Assembly: GCA_017541825.1 (NCBI GenBank)
Contig: JAFXYJ010000112.1
Coordinates: forward strand, 1-34,354
Length of the DNA stretch: 34,354 nucleotides
Source: Oscillospiraceae bacterium
Lineage (GTDB): Bacteria > Bacillota > Clostridia > Oscillospirales > Oscillospiraceae
Direction of reading: 5' to 3'
A program made the position numbers and the translations under genes. The notes beneath the pieces are model-generated. The model searched no databases. It was not told where the DNA came from and saw only the letters and a list, made by a program, of their open reading frames with translations. Positions 1 through 5,470 of this stretch are shown here, piece after piece (position 1 is the first letter of the stretch; each line of letters begins with the position of its first letter).

Positions 1-386
1 GCCAGCAGCAGGGCCTGGAAGATCAGCACGATCACGCCGAGAATGGCGACCGGCGTGGGCCCGAACAGGATCGCGGCCAGACCGGTACCGGTCATGTGCG
101 AGCAGCTGCCCGTGACCGAGGGGATCTTCAGCGAGGAGATCACGAAGATGAACGCGCCGGAGATCGCGATGATGGAGATCGCCTTCGGATGCTCCGCCAC
201 GATCTTTTTGAGCTTCATGAAGCCCATGATCCAGAACGGGATGCAGACAATGAACCAGAAAATGCTGTGGCTGATCGGGAGATATCCCTCCATGATGTGC
301 ATGGCGCGGGCTCCCGGCGCGAGGATCTCGGCCAGCAGCAGCGGCAGGCTGAGAGCAACGACCAGTTTCTTCTGTTTGGATGTCAT
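1..386 (-). CDS. cbiM: Cobalt ECF transporter substrate-binding membrane protein CbiM (3' part cut by window edge)
   Basis: CbiM is the membrane component that selects Co2+ in the CbiMNQO energy-coupling factor transporter, feeding cobalamin synthesis. The translation starts with a short basic hydrophobic leader and then carries the family signature MHIMEGYLP at about residues 29-37, where the mature N-terminus binds the metal. A following segment reads [17 protein letters not shown], typical of CbiM. The start at 386 has a strong AAGGAGGGAA site upstream. Only about 128 residues are present of a family usually near 220-250, because the gene leaves the window. The leader carries a cobalamin riboswitch and a terminator, which agrees with B12-repressed cobalt uptake. 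NikM-type nickel proteins are related, but the riboswitch favours cobalt. Confidence 0.93.
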   Translation of the reverse strand, partial: MTSKQKKLVVALSLPLLLAEILAPGARAMHIMEGYLPISHSIFWFIVCIPFWIMGFMKLKKIVAEHPKAISIIAISGAFIFVISSLKIPSVTGSCSHMTGTGLAAILFGPTPVAILGVIVLIFQALLL

Positions 387-481
387 AAGACAATTCCCTC
401 CTTGTTTCTTTTCCCTTTACGGCGCCCCGCAGATCCGCGTCGGATCTGTTACGGCCCCTCTTTCCTTCCATTGCCAATATA

Positions 482-524
482 AAAAAGTCCGTTCAACTTG
501 ACTTGCCAGTTGAACGGACTTTTT
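482..524 (-). terminator. Intrinsic terminator in the cbiM leader
   Basis: A perfect 16-bp inverted repeat (AAAAAGTCCGTTCAAC and its complement, 482-497 and 509-524) with an 11-nt loop is followed on the minus strand by a run of T. It lies between the cobalamin riboswitch and cbiM, so it is the likely expression platform: ligand-bound riboswitch favours termination before cbiM. The repeat is symmetric and could also stop plus-strand transcripts. Confidence 0.85.
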
Positions 525-599
525 ACCAAAACAAAGCGGCAGACAGCCTGCCTCTGTTCATCCGGTAAGCATCCAATACTCGTGGCTTGTTACCGCTTA

Positions 600-790
600 A
601 AATGATCGGCAGGTCTCCTGGCTCCCGGATATTCCGCGCAAACGCCTTCCCGTTTCCAGTGGCCGGGGCGTTCCCCTGTTCACGCTTATCCGAATACAGT
701 GACGAGCTCGCACAGGCCTTTCACCTGTTTCCCTTTTCATCGGTTTCCCGACACCGGTCATATATCGAGCTTCCATATTCGATTGTTTGA
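600..790 (-). promoter_or_regulatory. Cobalamin riboswitch
   Basis: Read on the minus strand, the segment contains the B12 box AGCCAGGAGACCTGCC (608-623), preceded by the conserved core in which AAAGGGAA, ACAGGTGAAAGGCCTGT and CGTCACTGT follow one another. It sits between a consensus promoter and the cbiM leader terminator. The exact 5' edge of stem P1 was not determined. Confidence 0.92.
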
Positions 791-808
791 AATATCGTTT
801 ATTTCAAT

Positions 809-838
809 ATTATGCCACCAAAGACGCCGTTGTGTCAA
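809..838 (-). promoter_or_regulatory. Sigma-A promoter for the cobalamin riboswitch/cbiM transcript
   Basis: Minus-strand TTGACA (838-833), 18-nt spacer and CATAAT (814-809). The transcript would start near 802, just before the riboswitch. Confidence 0.7.
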
Positions 839-1365
839 CATATGCGCACCGCCTTTGCTCCTTTTTACTCGGTTAGCTCGTGTTAATTTTCGGACAATGC
901 CGGAACCGCTCGGGAATGACACAGGTCGAAGCTTCGAATCTTTTCGTTTTTCAAATAAGAAAACCGCCCTTTTCGGGCGGTTTTCTTATTTGGCATTCGA
1001 ACCTCCTTGGTGGCCTGCCGCCCAGGAGATTGATTTCTGCGTTTTTACGGAGTATTTCTCATGACCGACCAGTGCCGTCAAGCCTGCATGAATGCCGGAT
1101 TTTTCTGCGAACTGCTTATCGCGCGCTGCCCTCCGCTTCCGCCCAATTTCACCCCTTTTTGATGCGCAAAATCAGCAGGAAACCAGCAGCGTCATCATCT
1201 CCAAGCCCCCAAATGAGCTTACGATGTCTTCCCGGACAAATGAGATTATCAGGAAGAGTTTCATGCTCTTCCTTTTATTATGCTCTGCAGGAAACAGGGT
1301 TGTCTGTTTCGACCCGACTGCCTTATATTGGCTTTTGTTATAATCCTTCTCCGTAGCAAAATGGA
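839..1365. other. Gene-free region with one repeated hairpin
   Basis: No convincing gene is seen on either strand: the open frames here lack ribosome binding sites and family resemblance. The region holds the palindrome at 953-991 and a 7-bp hairpin GGAAGAG/CTCTTCC at 1252-1272 followed by TTTTATTAT, which could be a weak plus-strand terminator. Nothing else was recognised. Confidence 0.6.
953..991. repeat. Terminator-like palindrome, copy 1 of 2
   Basis: A 17-bp perfect stem (AAATAAGAAAACCGCCC and its complement) around a 5-nt loop. Nearly the same sequence recurs at 2578-2616. Because the arms are A/T-rich outside and G/C-rich inside, it can act as a terminator in both directions. No gene ends directly next to this copy. 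Confidence 0.8.
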
Positions 1366-1872
1366 CTATTCATGCAGCAGCCGTTCCCGCTCCAGAGCTT
1401 CCTTTTTACCGTGGATGCGGCCGAGGGCGTACATCAGAAGCGACGCGCACAGGAGGTTCACCCACCCAAAATGCGCCGCGTTAATGCTGTTGGCAACGCC
1501 GAGAACCAGATTTACCAATCCGACGACGGCCAGCATCCTGCCGATCTTGTTCAAATGGCCAATGCGGGAGTCGATATCGGAAAACAGGTCGAATGGTCCT
1601 TCCGCAGTCTTTTTTCTGAAATAGATCCACATCATCATCCGTCCGACGTATTCCGCGCAGGTCTCCTTCATGAACGCGAGATAGCTTTCGTCATAAGGAT
1701 GCATTTCAAGCCGCACGCTGTACTCGCCGGGCTCGCATCGCACGAAGTGATATGTACACCAACCCACGCCGTCGAGCACCCATCCGTTCATTGCCATTTC
1801 ATTCAGCCAGTCCTCTTCCTTCTCAAAGTCCCATACCCAGAACCACTTGCGGACCGTCATTCTGTTTTCCAT
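1366..1872 (-). CDS. DUF2812 domain membrane protein
   Basis: A 168-residue protein whose N-terminal half has the DUF2812 pattern (FWVWDFEKEEDWLNEMAMNG, then a Tyr/Phe-rich beta region through about residue 90), followed by two hydrophobic segments near residues 110-150. The biochemical function of DUF2812 is unknown. In Clostridia and Bacilli such genes commonly follow a PadR regulator, as here, where it overlaps the padR gene by 16 bp. The start at 1872 is chosen for a GGAGGG site 7 nt upstream; a second ATG at 1860 is less well placed. It is probably repressed by the adjacent PadR protein, and perhaps linked to membrane stress, but that is only family context. Confidence 0.85.
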   Translation of the reverse strand: MENRMTVRKWFWVWDFEKEEDWLNEMAMNGWVLDGVGWCTYHFVRCEPGEYSVRLEMHPYDESYLAFMKETCAEYVGRMMMWIYFRKKTAEGPFDLFSDIDSRIGHLNKIGRMLAVVGLVNLVLGVANSINAAHFGWVNLLCASLLMYALGRIHGKKEALERERLLHE

Positions 1873-2189
1873 ATTCGACCCTCCTTCAGGATCTTTTCAC
1901 CATTTTCTGCCAGTTCCTTCAACCTGTCGACCTCCCGGCGCAGAACTTGCATTCCCTTTTCCGTAAGCTTGTATTCCTTCCTGCGGCTGTCGGCCTCTAT
2001 CGGGAGCTGTACGATCCAGCCCTTCTCGCACAAGCCGCTCAACGCTCCGTACAGCGTACCCGCAGCCAAACGGACCCGTCCGTTCGACAGTTCCTCCGTT
2101 TGCTGCATGATGCCGTATCCATGCCTCGCCCTGACAAGTGAGAGCAGTATGTAATACGTCGATTCCGTCAGGGCAAATCCCTCGGCCAT
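1857..2189 (-). CDS. PadR family transcriptional regulator
   Basis: A 110-residue winged-helix repressor of the short PadR subfamily. Motifs: LTESTYYILLSLV at residues 6-18, HGYGIMQQ near 24-31, VRLAAGTLYGALSGLCEKGWI forming the recognition helix and turn, then the wing SRRKEYKLTEKG and a C-terminal dimerisation helix. PadR proteins repress their own operon and are released by small molecules or partner proteins. The gene is first in a two-gene operon with the DUF2812 protein. Two palindromic operators lie in its promoter, one inside the -35/-10 spacer, which supports autorepression. Confidence 0.93.
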   Translation of the reverse strand: MAEGFALTESTYYILLSLVRARHGYGIMQQTEELSNGRVRLAAGTLYGALSGLCEKGWIVQLPIEADSRRKEYKLTEKGMQVLRREVDRLKELAENGEKILKEGRIWKTE

Positions 2190-2225
2190 CCGATCACCTC
2201 CGTCATCTCAAGTTATATTTTCTCT

Positions 2226-2301
2226 CGTTATATCTCCGCTCGTTATATCGCTTTCCGATATAACGCAAGCTCATTATATCGCCTGCCGATATATTTGTCA
2301 A
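2226..2301 (-). promoter_or_regulatory. Consensus promoter with PadR operator array
   Basis: Minus-strand TTGACA (2301-2296), 17-nt spacer and TATAAT (2278-2273) match the sigma-A consensus exactly. Two palindromes of the form TATATCG-N5-CGATATA lie at 2244-2262 and 2275-2293, with centres 31 bp apart, about three helical turns. The second overlaps the -10 and spacer. A further half site CGTTATATC lies at 2226-2234. The arrangement fits cooperative binding by the PadR dimer. Confidence 0.85.
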
Positions 2302-2463
2302 TACCTTTTTTCGTATTTTGTAATCGTCCGACGGGATCGCTGTCTTTATGGCCGGAAAAACGAGTAAAAGAAAATCCATCTGTTATTCACGGATTCAGAT
2401 GTCAGGATCCGGCAGATCAAAGAAATGAGAAAAACGCCGCGATCATTTGAAATTACAGCGTTT
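2302..2463. other. Intergenic stretch with nothing recognised
   Basis: Upstream of the padR promoter there is an AT-richer stretch with no gene, RNA or clear inverted repeat that I can support. Confidence 0.5.
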
Positions 2464-2563
2464 TGGCACCCCAGAGGGGATTCGCCCGCTTCGCGAAGCG
2501 GGCCAGGTCGCGGCTCTGACATGCCCCAGGCATGTCATTCACTCCCGCTCCCCTCGAATCCCC
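2464..2563 (-). repeat. Copy of the tRNA-Arg 3' end within a folded palindromic element
   Basis: Positions 2464-2484 repeat exactly the last 21 bases of the tRNA-Arg(CCT) gene (3564-3584), including CCA, in the same orientation and exactly 1,100 bp away. The segment is also self-complementary: GGGGATTCG (2476-2484) pairs with CGAATCCCC (2555-2563). It encloses a 20-bp perfect palindrome at 2484-2503 and the hairpin GACATGCC/GGCATGTC (2518-2536). It resembles either a distal attachment site of a small integrated element or a dispersed tRNA-derived repeat. Neither can be proved here. Confidence 0.75.
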
Positions 2564-2577
2564 GACGATAGATTTTC

Positions 2578-2616
2578 AAATAAGAAAACCGCCTTTTTCG
2601 GGCGGTTTTCTTATTT
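2578..2616. repeat. Terminator-like palindrome, copy 2 of 2
   Basis: A 16-bp perfect stem (AAATAAGAAAACCGCC at 2578-2593 with 2601-2616) that differs from the copy at 953-991 mainly in the loop. It lies just downstream of the minus-strand gene ending at 2678 and may terminate it. Both copies follow a TTTTCAAATAAG context. Confidence 0.8.
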
Positions 2617-2677
2617 GAGCAAAGATTGCTGTTTTAACAAAATCGCGGTTATCGTTAAATTTCGTAACGCCCTGATA

Positions 2678-3478
2678 CTATTCGCAATTGTTGAGGCTTT
2701 CTATCGCATCAAGGAGGTTTCGATACTTCATCGGATCATCTGAACCGGACTCGTATTCTTTTCTTTCTGTTTCAGCACGGTAAACATCCCAAATCAACTG
2801 CAGGTCATCTTTTGTTCCGCACTTTCCCAAAAGCCAGGCAGCGTAGACCTTTGCATCCGGGAAAGTTTTACCAGTGATTATTTTATGACATTGCGAGCGC
2901 AAATCCTTAACTCCGTTAGCGTAAAGGAACTCCAAATTCAAGTCGAAAATGGAATCTGATACATCTGCCTGCAGTTCTTCAATAATTTCACTGATTTGCT
3001 CCGGACTTCGCTGATACCATTCTATATAGAACGCTCCAAGTTCATCAATGCCTTTGTAGGATATTCGTCCGGCAGCCTTACGGATAGAGAACCTGCCGAA
3101 TATAAAATCAATATATCCATCTGAAAGGCCTATTCGAAATTGATAGAGCTTTCTTCTTGTCCTTTGCTGTTGCTCTTTCAACCATTCCGTTTGCTTGAAT
3201 CGACCGTTTATATATTCAGACGTTCGTGATTCTGTCACGGAGCGAAAGCCGTAAACACCGGAGAAATGAAGGATATATGTATAGCGTATATTATTCAGTG
3301 TACCAACCTGATCATTTTCCCAATCCCGGCAACATTGCAGCTGAATAACGAGGTCGCTTTTCTCATGATTCAATTCAACAGAACGGATCACGCTATCATG
3401 AAAATAATCCGACAGGAGAAATTTCCGTGCTGCTTTTTGCAGAGGGAAGTCAGCATCAAAATCATAGTAGTTATACAT
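2678..3478 (-). CDS. Hypothetical protein, AT-rich orphan next to tRNA-Arg
   Basis: A 266-residue protein that I do not recognise. The start at 3478 is chosen because GAGGTG lies 4 nt upstream of the ATG; a frame-open extension to 3547 has no ribosome binding site. The N-terminal part (LSDYFHDSVIRSVEL, then LVIQLQCC) resembles the beta-rich FHDS/LHDS domain seen in some immunity-like proteins. The C-terminal part (FPDAKVYAAWLLGKCGTKDD and on) looks like a HEAT-type helical pair. No signal peptide or membrane segment is seen. Its base composition is visibly more AT-rich than all neighbours, and it lies between the tRNA-Arg gene and a 21-bp copy of that tRNA end, so it may be horizontally acquired cargo. 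No partner toxin is adjacent. Confidence 0.7.
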   Translation of the reverse strand: MYNYYDFDADFPLQKAARKFLLSDYFHDSVIRSVELNHEKSDLVIQLQCCRDWENDQVGTLNNIRYTYILHFSGVYGFRSVTESRTSEYINGRFKQTEWLKEQQQRTRRKLYQFRIGLSDGYIDFIFGRFSIRKAAGRISYKGIDELGAFYIEWYQRSPEQISEIIEELQADVSDSIFDLNLEFLYANGVKDLRSQCHKIITGKTFPDAKVYAAWLLGKCGTKDDLQLIWDVYRAETERKEYESGSDDPMKYRNLLDAIESLNNCE

Positions 3479-3563
3479 GGTACACCTCAAAAGTACTGCG
3501 AAAATAACGAAGAGGTTTTTGAAAAAAAGGATTGCTGCCTTTGTCAAGATAGCAATCCTTTTC

Positions 3564-3640
3564 TGGCACCCCAGAGGGGATTCGAACCTCCGACCTACCG
3601 CTTAGGAGGCGGTCGCTCTATCCTGCTGAGCTACTGGGGC
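3564..3640 (-). tRNA. tRNA-Arg (anticodon CCT)
   Basis: The minus strand folds as a full cloverleaf: acceptor GCCCCAG/CTGGGGT, D arm GCTC/GAGC, anticodon stem ACCGC/GCGGT with loop CTCCTAA (anticodon CCT, reads AGG), T arm GGAGG TTCGAAT CCCCT, discriminator G and encoded CCA. The first pair is G-T. The 3' 21 bases recur at 2464-2484. Confidence 0.97.
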
Positions 3641-3668
3641 ATATCACGCCGGAAAAATCCGGCGTTTT

Positions 3669-4451
3669 TTAGTTTCTGCGATCCCGGCTGTTTTTCTCCC
3701 AGAGGACGGCCAGACCCTTGAGCAACAGCTCGGGCTCCAGCCGGATCTCGTGCTTGCATACCGGGGTCACTCTGCCGGCCAGACCGCCGGTGGCGATCAA
3801 CGTCGCGCTGCGGCCGAGCTCCGCTTCCATACGATCGATCATGCCGTCGAGCATCGCGGCGGACCCGAAAATGGCGCCGGACTGCATGCACTCCACGGTG
3901 TTGGTGGAGATCACCTTCTTGGGGGCCTCCAGAGAGACGTAGGGCAGCAGGCTGGTCCCGCTGGCCAGGGCCTCCATGCTCAGGTTCAGGCCCGGCAGGA
4001 TCGCGCCGCCGAGGAACTTGTTGCCCTCGTCCACCACGGTGATCGTGGTGGCGGTGCCCATGTCGATGATGATCAGCGGAGGAGGCGCCAACGCAATGCC
4101 AGCCACCGCGCCGACCACAAGATCCGCGCCGACCTGTCCGGGGTCGTCGATGCAGATGTTCAGCCCCGTTTTGAGCCCGGCGCCGACCACCAGCGCGGTT
4201 TTGCCGGTGAGCATCTTCACCGCCGTCTGCAGCGTGGAGGTCAGCGGCCATACCACGCTGGAGAGGATCGCGCCCTCGGCCTCCGTGGCGTCGATGCCGA
4301 CGAAATCCAGCACGCTTTCCATGGCGACGGCGTATTCATAGGCGGACTTGTGGGGATCCGTGGCAAGGCGTGGGGCCACGGCTCCGATCTGTCCGTTCTC
4401 GATCACGCCGAGGACGATATTGGTATTGCCGACGTCGAGTGCGAGGATCAT
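3669..4451 (-). CDS. coaX: Type III pantothenate kinase
   Basis: CoaX phosphorylates pantothenate with ATP, the first step of coenzyme A synthesis, in the cytosol. It belongs to the ASKHA fold. Motifs: ALDVGNTNIVLG at residues 4-15 (phosphate loop), PGQVGADLVVGAVAG around 104-118 (Asp110 is the expected catalytic Asp), IIIDMGTATTITVVD around 127-141 and ATGGLAG near the C-terminus. Length 260 is typical. Type III kinases need a monovalent cation and are not feedback-inhibited by CoA, which is family knowledge. The ATG overlaps the stop of the upstream ECF S component (ATGA), so the two are translationally coupled and probably form a pantothenate uptake and trapping pair. Confidence 0.96.
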   Translation of the reverse strand: MILALDVGNTNIVLGVIENGQIGAVAPRLATDPHKSAYEYAVAMESVLDFVGIDATEAEGAILSSVVWPLTSTLQTAVKMLTGKTALVVGAGLKTGLNICIDDPGQVGADLVVGAVAGIALAPPPLIIIDMGTATTITVVDEGNKFLGGAILPGLNLSMEALASGTSLLPYVSLEAPKKVISTNTVECMQSGAIFGSAAMLDGMIDRMEAELGRSATLIATGGLAGRVTPVCKHEIRLEPELLLKGLAVLWEKNSRDRRN

Positions 4452-5032
4452 TCCTTTTCCTTCCTTCCGATCCGGATCAGCCGCAGGATCACCGGGCTGA
4501 GAACGATGTTGAAGAGCATCTCAAAGAGGAAGTTGGCGCCCACGAGGCCGAAGATCATGTACCTTCCGACACTCTCAAAGCCCATGGCCTGGCCCCACGC
4601 GCTGATCGTCTCCATGAAGAAGAGCTTGCAGCCGACGAGGAACAGGCCCGTGTTGACGACCGGCGCCGCGACGGCCGCGCAGATGACCGCCAGCCAGATG
4701 TTGACCTTTTCCAGCGCGGAGAAGACGACGCCTGCCGCCCAGCCGGCTGCCGTGCCCTTGACGAGCACCGTGATGATTGTGCCCGCGGCGTTGACAACAA
4801 GAAACGCCCCCGCGTCTCCGGAGAGCAGGACCGTCAGGCTGAAAACGAAGCCCAGCCAGGCGCCCCAGCCGGGACCGTAGAGAGCCGCGCCCACCACAAT
4901 GGGGACCAGGACCAGGGAAATGGAGAACGGTCCGAATCGGATGAATGAGCCCAGGAGCTGCAGTACGATGACAACGGCAGTAAAGATGCCGACGCCGGTG
5001 ATCACATGGGTGTTCAAGGATTTCTTATTCAT
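4448..5032 (-). CDS. ECF transporter S component, probably for pantothenate (PanT-like)
   Basis: A 194-residue membrane protein with about six hydrophobic segments. A short polar N-terminus (MNKKSLNTHVITGVGIFTAVVIVL) and the segment FSISLVLVPIVVGAALYGPGWG, with small residues in helix packing positions, are typical of S components that dock on the shared EcfAAT module. It has no ATPase of its own nearby, so it is a group II system using a remote ecfAAT. The substrate is inferred from overlap with coaX: S components coupled to pantothenate kinase are PanT-like. The start at 5032 has AGGAGG 7 nt upstream. A different vitamin substrate is possible. Confidence 0.8.
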   Translation of the reverse strand: MNKKSLNTHVITGVGIFTAVVIVLQLLGSFIRFGPFSISLVLVPIVVGAALYGPGWGAWLGFVFSLTVLLSGDAGAFLVVNAAGTIITVLVKGTAAGWAAGVVFSALEKVNIWLAVICAAVAAPVVNTGLFLVGCKLFFMETISAWGQAMGFESVGRYMIFGLVGANFLFEMLFNIVLSPVILRLIRIGRKEKE

Positions 5033-5128
5033 TTTAAAACCTCCTGCTGTCGCCCTCCTCTGTCCGGGAGGTGCGGCGCAAATTCGAGAGCATTATACAG
5101 AGGTTTTTCCCCGCCGTCAAGACAAAAA

Positions 5129-5166
5129 GCGCCGGGAAAACGGAAAAGCCTCCGTGTTCCCGGCGC
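5129..5166 (-). terminator. Intrinsic terminator after the small lipoprotein gene
   Basis: GCGCCGGGAA (5129-5138) pairs with TTCCCGGCGC (5157-5166), with a second inner pairing ACGGA/TCCGT. A run of five T follows on the minus strand. Confidence 0.8.
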
Positions 5167-5186
5167 CGCGGCCGTTTATTCCGTGC

Positions 5187-5393
5187 TCAGCCCCGGGCGT
5201 CCCCGGCGCTGACATAGTTCCGGTATACGACGTCTCCGTCGCTGGCAAAGCGCCCGTAATAAGCATCCCCGGCGCTGGCATAGCGCGCGTTCCCGCCCGA
5301 GGCGTAGCCTGAGAAGGACGTCTTCGCGCCGCAGCCGGACAGGACGCCCATCAGCATCAGGGCGGTCAGCAGTGCGGCAAGCGTTTTCTTCAC
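5187..5393 (-). CDS. Small lipoprotein with short tandem repeats
   Basis: A 68-residue predicted lipoprotein starting with GTG at 5393. The signal peptide is MKKTLAALLTALMLMGVLSG with lipobox LSGC, so Cys21 would be lipidated. The mature part is only about 48 residues. It consists almost wholly of a degenerate 8-12 residue repeat: YASGGNAR, YASAGDAY, FASDGDVV and YVSAGDAR. I do not recognise the family and assign no function. An AGGAGG site lies 12 nt upstream of the start, slightly far. It has its own terminator and lies after the ABC module, possibly transcribed with it. Confidence 0.65.
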   Translation of the reverse strand: MKKTLAALLTALMLMGVLSGCGAKTSFSGYASGGNARYASAGDAYYGRFASDGDVVYRNYVSAGDARG

Positions 5394-5470
5394 CTGTGAA
5401 TCAAGCCTCCTTTATTCCTGAAAATATATGTTCGACGAAGACCGGCGGGCCCACCGGCCTCCGGGAGCAG

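Noticed and set aside
3479..3547. Upstream extension of the AT-rich orphan gene
   Set aside because: No ribosome binding site, and it runs to the edge of the tRNA gene. The start at 3478 has GAGGTG at the right distance.
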